From NCBI GenBank assembly GCA_049281195.1, contig JBAPRR010000241.1:1-28972 (forward strand): 28,972 nt of DNA, read 5' to 3'. This DNA comes from JBAPRR01 sp049281195 (GTDB lineage Bacteria; Actinomycetota; Acidimicrobiia; Acidimicrobiales; CAVXTF01). Of the stretch, positions 8,097-15,549 are shown piece by piece (position 1 is the stretch's first letter; each line of letters begins with the position of its first letter). A model generated the notes under the pieces. It had not been told where the DNA came from. It did not search any database and was given only the letters and a program-made list of their open reading frames with translations. The position numbers and the translations under genes are program-made.

Positions 8097-10352
8097 ATGA
8101 GCACCTTTCAACTGGCGCCCCCCGGACCCGGCGCGACATCCCTGGACACCCCGGCGGAGATTGTTCCGAGGGTCGACGCGCCCGCCGGCGACACCGGTGA
8201 GCCGAGACGGAGTTGGGCCGCCCGATTCTTCAGGGGAAAGCCGACGGACCCGGCGTGGGTGCGCCCCACGCTGCTCGCATTGCTTTCCGTCACCGCGGTC
8301 TTGTACCTGTGGGACCTCGGTGCTTCGGGATGGGGAAACTCCTTTTACTCCGCGGCGGTTCAGGCCGGCACAAAGAGCTGGAGAGCGTTCTTCTTCGGAT
8401 CTTCCGACTCGTCGAACTTCATCACCGTCGACAAACCGCCGGCGTCGCTATGGGTCATGGAGATCTCGGCGAGGATCTTCGGCCTCAATTCCTGGAGCAT
8501 CCTGGTCCCCCAAGCACTGGAAGGTGTTGCGACCGTCGGAATCCTCTATGCCACTGTCCGGCGCTGGTTCAAGCCACAGATAGCACTGATGGCCGGGGCG
8601 ATCGTGACTCTCACTCCTGTGGCGGCGCTGATGTTCCGTTACAACAACCCCGACGCACTGCTTGTGCTGCTCCTCACCGCGAGCATTTACGCAACTGTGA
8701 GGGCGATCGAAAAGTCGAGCTCCCGCTGGCTGGTCCTCGCCGGAACGCTTATCGGATTCGGCTTCATCACCAAAATGCTTCAGGCATTTCTGGTGGTACC
8801 TGCTCTGGCTCTCGCGTATCTGCTGTGCGCCGACACACCGTTTCGGCGCAGACTTCTCCAGCTCGTCTACGGCGGCATCGCGCTCGTAGTGTCGGCAGGC
8901 TGGTGGGTAGCGGCGGTTCAGCTCACGCCTGCGGCCGATCGGCCATATGTCGGTGGGTCTCAGAACAACAGCGAGCTCAACCTTATCTTCGGTTACAACG
9001 GATTCGGCAGGATCACGGGCAACGAATCAGGCAGCGTCACTGCAGGTGGCGCCACTCGCGCGGGCGCCGCTGTCAACCCATGGGGCCCGACGGGAATAGA
9101 TCGATTGTTCACCTCCACCTTCGGAGGCGACATCTCGTGGCTCATCCCCGCCGCTCTCGTTCTCCTGGTCGTCGGCCTTTGGTTTACGCGCCGAGCCCCG
9201 CGAACCGACAGAAGTCGTGCCGCATCGATCATCTTCGGCGGGTCGATGCTCATCACGGGCCTCGTGTTCAGTTTCGGTCAAGGGATCATCCATCCGTATT
9301 ACACCGTCGCATTGGCGCCGCTCGTCGCAGGTACGGTCGCGGTCGGCGCCGGGATCGCATGGCGTCATCGCGAATCCATCGTGGCGAGGGCCACCATGAC
9401 ATTGGCTACCGCTCTTAGCGCGGTCTGGTCGTTCGTGTTGCTCGACAGATCACCGGGTTGGATGCCGTGGCTCCGCTATGTCGTGATGATCGTGGGACTG
9501 GGTGCGGCGGTTCTCATCCTGACGAGCGGGCTACCAGCGCTGCGACGTTCGAAGGCCTGGTTCTCCGGCGCTGTGATCGCAGCTGCTCTTTCTGCCTCGG
9601 CCGGACCGCTCGCATATACGGTCGATACTGCCGCCACTGCGCACACCGGTGCGATCCCATCTGCGGGACCGACCTTGACCGGTGCAGGCGGATTCGGTGG
9701 TGCCCCCGGTGCAGGAGGGTCCGGAGGATTTCCCACAAGGGGCAGATCGACCGGTACGGGGGGCTTTTCCGGTGCCGGCGGCCGCCCTTCGGGTGGCACC
9801 GCAGGTCTGGGTGCACCGGGCGGGGGCTTTCCCGGGGCCGGAGGTACAGGCAGCACCGGAACCGGTACGAGTAGAGGGACCGGAGGATTCGGCGCTCCAC
9901 CCGCCGGATCGACAGGTACCGGCACCCGAGGCGGGTTCCCAGGTGGTGCCACCGGAACGGGCTCACGGCCGACGGGGGGCGGTCAAGGAGGAGCGGGTGG
10001 ATTCCTCGGCTCGAGCACTCCCGGTAAGGCTCTCGTGAAGCTCCTCGAGACCAACGCTTCCAAGTACACGTGGGTCGCGGCAACCGTCGGGTCAAACTCG
10101 GCAGCCGGATACCAACTGGCTACCGACGACCCGGTCATGGCGATCGGCGGGTTCAACGGAACCGATCCGGCTCCGACTCTCGCCGAGTTCGAGAAATATG
10201 TATCCGAAGGGAAGATCCACTACTTCATTGCGGCAACCGGGGCGGGTTCAGGTACCTCGGGGTCGGATGCTTCGCAGATAACGCAATGGGTGGAGTCGCA
10301 CTACACACAGAAGACCGTCGACGGTACGACGATCTACGACCTGACGAGCTGA
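8097..10352 (+). CDS. GT39-family (YkcB-like) membrane glycosyltransferase with Gly-rich linker
   Basis: 751 residues. The ATG at 8097 was chosen because GGAG lies about 12 bases upstream and it follows the GT2 stop by 4 bases; a longer frame starts inside the GT2 gene. After a cytoplasmic tail of about 55 residues come many membrane helices. The loop with FITVDKPPASLW (D112) corresponds to the catalytic region of YkcA/YkcB-type GT-C enzymes, and RYNNPD is another family block. Residues about 528-640 are extremely Gly/Thr/Ser/Pro-rich. The extracytoplasmic C-terminal domain (about 641-751) resembles the YkcA/YkcB C-terminal domain. It probably transfers a sugar from the lipid carrier made by the upstream enzyme to an envelope acceptor. 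Confidence 0.88.
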   Translation: MSTFQLAPPGPGATSLDTPAEIVPRVDAPAGDTGEPRRSWAARFFRGKPTDPAWVRPTLLALLSVTAVLYLWDLGASGWGNSFYSAAVQAGTKSWRAFFFGSSDSSNFITVDKPPASLWVMEISARIFGLNSWSILVPQALEGVATVGILYATVRRWFKPQIALMAGAIVTLTPVAALMFRYNNPDALLVLLLTASIYATVRAIEKSSSRWLVLAGTLIGFGFITKMLQAFLVVPALALAYLLCADTPFRRRLLQLVYGGIALVVSAGWWVAAVQLTPAADRPYVGGSQNNSELNLIFGYNGFGRITGNESGSVTAGGATRAGAAVNPWGPTGIDRLFTSTFGGDISWLIPAALVLLVVGLWFTRRAPRTDRSRAASIIFGGSMLITGLVFSFGQGIIHPYYTVALAPLVAGTVAVGAGIAWRHRESIVARATMTLATALSAVWSFVLLDRSPGWMPWLRYVVMIVGLGAAVLILTSGLPALRRSKAWFSGAVIAAALSASAGPLAYTVDTAATAHTGAIPSAGPTLTGAGGFGGAPGAGGSGGFPTRGRSTGTGGFSGAGGRPSGGTAGLGAPGGGFPGAGGTGSTGTGTSRGTGGFGAPPAGSTGTGTRGGFPGGATGTGSRPTGGGQGGAGGFLGSSTPGKALVKLLETNASKYTWVAATVGSNSAAGYQLATDDPVMAIGGFNGTDPAPTLAEFEKYVSEGKIHYFIAATGAGSGTSGSDASQITQWVESHYTQKTVDGTTIYDLTS

Positions 10353-10382
10353 CCTCTCCAGATCTCGACGAAAATCAATGTT

Positions 10383-10408
10383 GGGCGGTGTCCGAATAGG
10401 CGCCGCCC
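10383..10408 (+). terminator. possible hairpin after GT39 gene
   Basis: GGGCGG (10383-10388) and CCGCCC (10403-10408) can pair around a 14-base loop, 30 bases after the stop. There is no U-run afterwards, so intrinsic termination is uncertain. Confidence 0.3.
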
Positions 10409-10444
10409 GATTATGCCTTGGTTAGGTTGGGCGCCCGCCTTCGC

Positions 10445-10450
10445 TAGCGT
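10445..10450 (+). promoter_or_regulatory. putative -10 box of leaderless hydrolase promoter
   Basis: TAGCGT fits TANNNT and ends 6 bases before the GTG at 10457, which has no Shine-Dalgarno sequence. Confidence 0.4.
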
Positions 10451-10456
10451 CGTTGG

Positions 10457-11293
10457 GTGCCCACGTACACGTCTTTCGATGGAACGACTGTGCACTACGA
10501 GGAGGCGGGTACGGGCAATGAGCCGCTCGTGTGCCTTCCAGGCGGTCCTTTGCGCTCGATGCGTTACTTCGGAGATCTAGGCGGCCTCTCCGCTCATCGG
10601 CGGCTTCTGCTCGTGGAATTGCCAAGGCGGCGTGTGGACCGGATCGTGACAGACATCGAAGCCCTGAGGGTTCACCTGGGGCATGAACAGCTTGATGTCC
10701 TCGCTCACTCAGCAGGTGCCAGTTTGGCGCTTCTCTATGCGGCTCGATGTCCCCACTGCGTGAGAGCAATGGCGCTGATAACGCCCGCCTTGCGCGCCAT
10801 GGGCATCCAATCCACGGAGCAACAATGGCACGAAGCCCTCGAGCGACGTTCAAACGAACCCTGGTTTCCCCACGCCCGCGCGGCGCTGGCATCGTGGGAA
10901 AACGGGGACCATTCCCCACAGAACCGCGCAGACGTGTCGCCATTCTTCTACGGGCGATGGGATGACGTCTCACGCGCACATGCCGCTGCGGAGCCAGAAC
11001 AGACAAGTGGAGACGGCGCGTCCATTTACTACGCCGAGGGCGCCCTCGACGTCGCTTCAACCAGAGAAGCCCTGGCTTTTCTTGCGGTGCCAATCTTCAT
11101 CTTGGTCGGAGAGCTCGACCTTCAACCCACGCTGCACGAAGCGCAGGAGCTTGCAAGTCTCCTTCCTCAAGCCAGGATCTCCGTGCAGGACCGAGCCGGT
11201 CATTATCCGTGGCTCGATGATGCAGAGACTTTCGTCGACGCTGTGGCTGCCTTCTTCGGAGAGAGTGACTCAGAACCAACCCCGGCCGGGTAA
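10457..11293 (+). CDS. alpha/beta-fold hydrolase (proline iminopeptidase/haloperoxidase-like)
   Basis: 278 residues, GTG start with a leaderless promoter pattern. The catalytic triad is visible: S85 in VLAHSAGASLAL, D221 in FILVGELDLQP and H249 in DRAGHYPWLDD. The N-terminal FDGTTVHYEEAGTGNEPLVCLPGGP supplies the oxyanion loop, and the central cap (about residues 115-200) is helical. The family covers proline iminopeptidases, esterases and C-C hydrolases; PGGP favours an iminopeptidase-like oxyanion hole, but the acidic cap residues of true iminopeptidases were not identified. It is monocistronic, with flanking intergenic regions of 104 and 170 bases. Confidence 0.88.
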   Translation: MPTYTSFDGTTVHYEEAGTGNEPLVCLPGGPLRSMRYFGDLGGLSAHRRLLLVELPRRRVDRIVTDIEALRVHLGHEQLDVLAHSAGASLALLYAARCPHCVRAMALITPALRAMGIQSTEQQWHEALERRSNEPWFPHARAALASWENGDHSPQNRADVSPFFYGRWDDVSRAHAAAEPEQTSGDGASIYYAEGALDVASTREALAFLAVPIFILVGELDLQPTLHEAQELASLLPQARISVQDRAGHYPWLDDAETFVDAVAAFFGESDSEPTPAG

Positions 11294-11365
11294 CGGCGTA
11301 CTCGGCTCCTCTCGACCTCGGCCAAGTCATCTGGTTTGAACGCAGGGCGAGGAGGCGCGCCACTT

Positions 11366-11383
11366 TCACAGCGGGCCCTCAGC
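11366..11383 (+). promoter_or_regulatory. candidate response-regulator operator upstream of flavin/electron-transfer operon
   Basis: TCACAGC (11366-11372), four spacer bases, then CCTCAGC (11377-11383) gives the same 11-base-period layout as at 4520 and 6819. It lies 80 bases before the first start of the five-gene operon. The second heptamer matches the first at 5 of 7 positions. Confidence 0.45.
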
Positions 11384-11463
11384 GGAGGCGATCCGAACTG
11401 ACAGTCCCACTTGGTGTCATTTGCTCAGAGACAGGACACCAGCAAGGACTCGAAGGAGACCCC

Positions 11464-11793
11464 ATGTCGCCCCTCCAACCACCCCCAGGCCAAGCACAAA
11501 GATCCGCCGCGCTCAGAAAGGTGAGGCGCTTGACTGGCATCGCCACCGGTGGCGCCGCGGTCACGGCAGCGGTTTTCGGTGCACTCGTAGCTACTGAGAT
11601 TCCGGGATCCACCTCATCTGCAGCCACTTCTACCGTCCGGTCGTCCACGCCTACGACGGCCACTACTTCTGCTAAAGCCACCACATCAACGAATGCCTCC
11701 AGTTCGACCACGGCCGCGTCCACCACGATTACGACCGTCGCTCCCACCACCACGACAACGACGGCCAAAGCGGTGTCAGGAGCGACCCGGTGA
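11464..11793 (+). CDS. short membrane-anchored Ser/Thr-rich protein ending in SGAT; candidate FMN carrier
   Basis: 109 residues; AAGGAG lies 6 bases before the ATG. Residues 1-22 are basic, about 23-44 form one hydrophobic segment, and 45-100 are a low-complexity Ser/Thr/Ala linker. The last residues are AVSGATR, with SGAT at 105-108. SGA[ST] is the core of the ApbE flavinylation motif, in which Thr receives FMN through a phosphoester bond; in FMN-bind domains it commonly reads DAVSGAT. The acidic residue at -3 is Lys here, and the usual FMN-binding fold is absent. The stop overlaps the apbE start (GTGA, 11790-11793). By the positive-inside rule the tail is extracytoplasmic. The carrier role is inferred from motif and context; a plain stalk or a chance motif are alternatives. 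Confidence 0.72.
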   Translation: MSPLQPPPGQAQRSAALRKVRRLTGIATGGAAVTAAVFGALVATEIPGSTSSAATSTVRSSTPTTATTSAKATTSTNASSSTTAASTTITTVAPTTTTTTAKAVSGATR

Positions 11794-12905
11794 ACCCCCC
11801 GGACAACGACTGTGACCTCCCCGTCAAGACGGTCCCCGCATTCGGCACGACGGCAACAGTCTCGGTAACCGATCCCACTGCACTCGGAGATGCGGAGGCC
11901 CTGTTGCTCTGCGAGATAGACGACATGGATCTTGCCGCGAGCAGGTTCCGTCCCGACTCGGAGATCATGCGTCTGTGCATGCAAGCCGGATCAGACGTGG
12001 AAGTTAGTCCCCTCCTGTTCGAAGCGATCCGAACGGCGTTGTGGGCGGCCGCGTGGAGCGACGGCGCCGTCGATCCGACCGTCGGAAATCTGGTGGTGGC
12101 CCTGGGATACGACCGCGACTTCAAACTCATCGATAGGCCCAATGCATTGCAAGTTGCTCCCCTTTTCGCCACACCAGCGAGAGTCTTCGGTCATTCGCCG
12201 GCGTCGCTCGAAGCGGCCCCCGGATCAAGTGGCCTTCGATTGCTCACCGGCACACGTGAATGGCCGGACCGCCATGTAACCGGCAGGTCTCCGCGAAGGA
12301 TGGCGAAGCGCGATCCCTGGCGATCGATCGAGCTCGATGAATCGAACCGGACCGTCAAGGTCCCCAAGGGGATCCTTCTCGATCTCGGAGCAACGGCGAA
12401 AGCGCTCGCTGCAGACAGAGCAGCGCGATCGATCGCCGAACTCACTGAGACCGGTGCGCTCGTGTGCATCGGCGGTGACGTGGCCATGGCTGGCCGGACA
12501 CCACGAGACGGCTGGTCGATCGGCATCGCGCACGAATCAAATACGCGGGCGACCGATGTCGATCAGGTGGTGGCGGTCCACTCAGGAGGTATCGCAAGCT
12601 CCGGAACCTTGGCGCGGACCTGGCGTAGGCCCACAGATGCCCGCAAAGTCGTCCACCACATCGTCGATCCGCGGACCGGTGAGAACCCGTCAGAATGTTG
12701 GAACCTGGTGTCTGTGGCCGCACCGAGCTGCGTGATCGCAAATGCGGCGAGCACCGCGTCGGTCATTTGGGGACGTAGCGCACCGAACCGGTTGGCTCTC
12801 GCCGGACTTCCCGCTCGTCTCGTATCAGCCGGAGGCGACGTCACCACCATTTGCGGGTGGCCGCAGGACGCCGGTCCGATGATGCCCGCGGGGATGGCCT
12901 CGTGA
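11790..12905 (+). CDS. apbE: FAD:protein FMN transferase (ApbE)
   Basis: 371 residues, GTG start overlapping the previous stop. ApbE transfers FMN from FAD to Ser/Thr of a target protein, using Mg2+. Family blocks are present in order: SRFRPDSE (51-58), DGAVDPTVG (91-99), the LDLGATAKALAADRA block (197-211), IGGD (227-230), SSGTLARTW (270-278) and HHIVDPRTG (289-297). The metal-binding ADAxxT segment of many ApbEs reads ANAAST (317-322), with Asn at the usual Asp position. An insert around residues 130-175 is longer than in compact family members. There is no signal peptide or lipobox, so the enzyme appears cytoplasmic. The obvious substrate is the SGAT-tailed protein encoded immediately upstream. 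Confidence 0.92.
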   Translation: MNPPDNDCDLPVKTVPAFGTTATVSVTDPTALGDAEALLLCEIDDMDLAASRFRPDSEIMRLCMQAGSDVEVSPLLFEAIRTALWAAAWSDGAVDPTVGNLVVALGYDRDFKLIDRPNALQVAPLFATPARVFGHSPASLEAAPGSSGLRLLTGTREWPDRHVTGRSPRRMAKRDPWRSIELDESNRTVKVPKGILLDLGATAKALAADRAARSIAELTETGALVCIGGDVAMAGRTPRDGWSIGIAHESNTRATDVDQVVAVHSGGIASSGTLARTWRRPTDARKVVHHIVDPRTGENPSECWNLVSVAAPSCVIANAASTASVIWGRSAPNRLALAGLPARLVSAGGDVTTICGWPQDAGPMMPAGMAS

Positions 12906-13495
12906 GCTCGATCGACCTGTGGTACGCCACCCGAGCGACGGGGCTCGCAGCCATGGTGCTCATGACCGCAACCGTCGTGCTCGGCCTCGTAACCGCACGC
13001 CGCGCCGGTAGCACCACGTGGCCACGCTTCATCCAACAGGACCTGCATAAGCGAATCTCTCTTCTTACGGTCGTATTCCTCGCGATCCACATCCTCACAA
13101 GCGTTCTCGACAGCTATGTGCACATCGGCTGGGCCGCGATAGCCATTCCGTTTACTTCTCCATACGACCGCTTCTATGTGGGGCTCGGAGCGATAGCCCT
13201 TGACCTGATGGTCGCCGTGGTCGTCTCGAGCCTGCTGCGACCGCACATAAACGCCAAAGTGTGGCGTGCGATCCATTGGCTGGCTTACGGGTCGTGGCCT
13301 GTGGCGATGGCCCACAGCATCGGGACCGGGACCGACATGCGCCTCGGATGGGTCGATGGGTTGGTCGGACTGTGCTGCTTAGCGGTCGTCTCGGCTGCAG
13401 TGTGGCGTTTCGCCGGATCGGCGATCGCCGGGCGCGGTACGCCCGTACGAGATCCCATACCGACGGAGCTCGCTCTAAATGGGAGAGCCAAGTGA
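12902..13495 (+). CDS. ferric-reductase-like transmembrane haem b protein
   Basis: 197 residues. The GTG at 12902 overlaps the apbE stop (GTGA); a longer frame from 12851 has no support. Five hydrophobic segments lie at about 11-31, 52-71, 92-112, 121-141 and 150-171. Histidines H49 and H63 (after the first segment and in the second) and H125 and H138 (fourth segment) have the 13-14 residue spacing of bis-His haem b ligands in the Ferric_reduct superfamily. There is no fused FAD/NAD(P)H domain, so electrons must come from partner proteins, presumably the NuoF-like protein and ferredoxin encoded next. It would carry electrons across the membrane towards the flavinylated carrier. Confidence 0.87.
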   Translation: MSSIDLWYATRATGLAAMVLMTATVVLGLVTARRAGSTTWPRFIQQDLHKRISLLTVVFLAIHILTSVLDSYVHIGWAAIAIPFTSPYDRFYVGLGAIALDLMVAVVVSSLLRPHINAKVWRAIHWLAYGSWPVAMAHSIGTGTDMRLGWVDGLVGLCCLAVVSAAVWRFAGSAIAGRGTPVRDPIPTELALNGRAK

Positions 13496-14793
13496 CAACG
13501 GCCAGCGCGCCACCCGACACCGCCTCCGCAGAAGGATCGGGCCGACTGCTCGCGGGCTGGCGTTCCAGGCACGGCGCAGACCTCGATGCACACACCCGGA
13601 TGTACGGCCAGATTCTGATTCCGGCCGGCGATCCCAATTGGTCGACGGCATTCGCAAACGAGATCGAGGCATCGGGCCTGACCGGACGAGGTGGCGGGGG
13701 GTTCTCCTCGTGGCGAAAGCTTGACGCGGTCCGATCGGCATCGAGAGCACCTACCCTCATCGTGAACGCGATGGAAGGTGAACCTGCGAGCTCGAAGGAT
13801 CGAGTCCTGCTCGCGTGCTCACCACATCTTGTACTCGACGGGGCGCAGATCACGGCGGCGGCAATCGGGGCCGCACGCATCATGGTGTGCGTCGCGCAAA
13901 ATGATCCAGACTCCGCGGAGTCCGTCTTCAGGGCCATCGATGAACGCCAGAGGCGGATACCTGACCGGATCCCGTTCGAGGTCGCCCGTCCTCCCGGACG
14001 ATTCATCACCGGAGAAGAGTCCGCACTGGCGTCGTGGCTCGACGGCCGGACGGCGGCCCCGACATTCAGGACGGACAAAGCAATCCCTCTGCGGGTGAAG
14101 AGGCGTCCCGTCCTCATCCACAACGCCGAGACGCTGGCTCACGCGGCACTGATCTCCCGTCGCGGATGGCGCTGGTTCCGCCAGTGTGGGACATCGGAAT
14201 CTCCCGGCACAACGCTCGTCACCGTGTCGGGCGCCGTCGACAATCCCGGCGTCTACGAAGTGGCTCTCGGCACCGAACTCGACAAGATCGTCGTGGGTGC
14301 AGGTCTCAAGGACTGGCCGGGCGCTGTCATCGTGGGTGGTTACGGGGGAAGCGTCGTGGGACCGGACCAGCTCGCAGTGGGGTTCTGCAACGAGGAATTG
14401 TGCGCCGTCGGCGCATCGACAGGGGCGGGAGTTGTGGCGGTGATCCCACGCTCGGTTTGCGGTGTGGCAGAAACCGCACGGGCGGCCAGGTACCTGGCGC
14501 GACAGAGTTCCGGCCAGTGCGGACCTTGCATGTTCGGGCTTCCGGCCATAGCGAGCTCGCTCGAAAGCCTCTGGCGCGGCGAAGGCGGTGCAAAGAGCCT
14601 TCAGCTCATCGAGAGCCGTCTCGGGCAGGTGACGGGCCGCGGCGCGTGCCGGCATCCCGACGGTGCGGCTCGATTCGTGAGTACAGCGATGCGCGTATTT
14701 TCTGCTGACTTCGCTTCGCACGCTGTCGGACGGCCGTGCCGGTTCGCCAATCGGCAATCGGTTCTCCATTTCGGGAGAGAGGGACACAGATGA
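13492..14793 (+). CDS. NuoF-like flavo-iron-sulfur oxidoreductase subunit (SLBB and 4Fe-4S region)
   Basis: 433 residues from the GTG at 13492, which overlaps the previous stop (GTGA). Motifs of the complex I 51 kDa/NuoF family: FMN/NADH-binding GRGGGGF (65-71), NAMEGEP (92-98), GEESAL (174-179), an SLBB segment (about 242-270, VTVSGAVDNPGVY), and the Fe-S region SSGQCGPC (339-346) with a distal Cys in GRGACRHPDG (386). NuoF normally has three Cys in SCGxCxxC plus one distal; here the first is Ser340, leaving C343, C346 and C386. It probably oxidises NAD(P)H, or exchanges electrons with ferredoxin, on the cytoplasmic side. It is coupled to the ferredoxin gene by a 4-base overlap. Confidence 0.87.
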   Translation: MTTASAPPDTASAEGSGRLLAGWRSRHGADLDAHTRMYGQILIPAGDPNWSTAFANEIEASGLTGRGGGGFSSWRKLDAVRSASRAPTLIVNAMEGEPASSKDRVLLACSPHLVLDGAQITAAAIGAARIMVCVAQNDPDSAESVFRAIDERQRRIPDRIPFEVARPPGRFITGEESALASWLDGRTAAPTFRTDKAIPLRVKRRPVLIHNAETLAHAALISRRGWRWFRQCGTSESPGTTLVTVSGAVDNPGVYEVALGTELDKIVVGAGLKDWPGAVIVGGYGGSVVGPDQLAVGFCNEELCAVGASTGAGVVAVIPRSVCGVAETARAARYLARQSSGQCGPCMFGLPAIASSLESLWRGEGGAKSLQLIESRLGQVTGRGACRHPDGAARFVSTAMRVFSADFASHAVGRPCRFANRQSVLHFGREGHR

Positions 14794-15023
14794 GCAACGG
14801 ACGAAGAGTGCTGCAGGTACACGTCGATCCGATCGCGTGCGAGGCGTACGGCTACTGCTCCGAGCTGCTCGGAGAGATGGTCACGCTCGACGAGTGGGGA
14901 TACCCGATGGTGAGCGGTGAACCGGTTCCACATGAGCTGGTGGCCATGGCGAAGAAGGCCGCCCGGGACTGCCCACGACGCGCTTTCATGCTTTCGGAGA
15001 AGCGTTTGACCAACGCACGCTGA
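14790..15023 (+). CDS. small ferredoxin with three cysteines
   Basis: 77 residues; the ATG at 14790 overlaps the upstream TGA (ATGA), so the longer frame from 14736 is rejected. The cluster motif is C17-x5-C23 and C61-Pro (CEAYGYC, DCPRRA), as in the [3Fe-4S] or unusual [4Fe-4S] ferredoxins often found beside actinobacterial cytochromes P450. The second Cys of a [4Fe-4S] motif is replaced by Tyr20. As the last gene of the flavin/ferric-reductase operon it probably shuttles electrons between the NuoF-like protein and the haem membrane protein. Confidence 0.88.
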   Translation: MSNGRRVLQVHVDPIACEAYGYCSELLGEMVTLDEWGYPMVSGEPVPHELVAMAKKAARDCPRRAFMLSEKRLTNAR

Positions 15024-15055
15024 CAGCCGGTTTTCACCAGGCCTGCTTGTTCGGA

Positions 15056-15460
15056 TCAGAGGACGTCGTCCGTAAGAACCGGGCGCACCCTCAGCACAGG
15101 AGCGGCTGCGTCTCCGAACCAGATCAGCACCTCGTTGCCTTCGAGATACACGCCCAGGCGTGGCACGTTTCCGCCGGTCCCGGGCCAAGGTTCGGTCGTC
15201 GATTCGTCAATGAAGTCCTGCAGGTCGTCGAACGCGTGCCAGCACGCCGCGATCAGCCAATGTTCCGGGACGTCCACCTCAGGGTTCTGGCACGCGTAGC
15301 TGCCGCTCGATCCCAACCTTGCGCTCGATCCCATCGTTTCATCGCCGGGCTCGATGTTGGAGAACCACAGCATCGATCCCTCGGCGCGGACCTCGATCGA
15401 GGCGGGAACGATCTCTTTCATTCGTTCAGCGAGCTCCTCGGCAAGCCTGTGGCGGTTCAT
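15056..15460 (-). CDS. hypothetical protein
   Basis: 134 residues from an ATG at 15460, convergent with the ferredoxin gene (32 bases apart). No family is recognised. The N-terminal 20 residues form a charged amphipathic helix (AEELAERMKEIV), followed by an alternating strand pattern with several Trp residues (LWFSN, HWLIAACWHAF, EVLIWFGD). A central DLQDFIDESTTEPWPG helix/turn is acidic. The composition suggests a soluble alpha/beta protein. No good Shine-Dalgarno precedes the ATG; a TATACC lies 8 bases upstream on the minus strand. The frame's amino-acid pattern looks real compared with the alternatives on the other strand. Confidence 0.65.
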   Translation of the reverse strand: MNRHRLAEELAERMKEIVPASIEVRAEGSMLWFSNIEPGDETMGSSARLGSSGSYACQNPEVDVPEHWLIAACWHAFDDLQDFIDESTTEPWPGTGGNVPRLGVYLEGNEVLIWFGDAAAPVLRVRPVLTDDVL

Positions 15461-15549
15461 GTCAAGGAGGTATAGCCGCTGTCAAAAGCTCACCTAGACT
15501 TGCTGCGGAGCGCCGGGAAGCCTGGTCGGCATACGACAAGACAATTGAG

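Noticed and set aside
8213..9418. 401-codon plus-strand frame inside the GT39 gene
   Set aside because: Arg/His/Ser-rich composition without motifs; it is a shadow of the GT39 frame.
10416..10434. Possible IdeR box (TTGGTTAGGTTGG...) before the hydrolase gene
   Set aside because: Only the left half resembles the consensus; the right half does not match, unlike the clear site at 19143-19161.
11464..11793. Truncated or frameshifted FMN-bind protein
   Set aside because: The region before SGAT is continuous Ser/Thr linker, not remnants of an FMN-bind fold, and apbE begins at the stop codon, leaving no downstream remnant.
15319..15549. N-terminal extension of the DUF2254 protein to the first in-frame start
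   Set aside because: It would overlap the opposite-strand gene, and its composition (Arg/Ser-rich) looks non-coding; the protein starts well at 15550.
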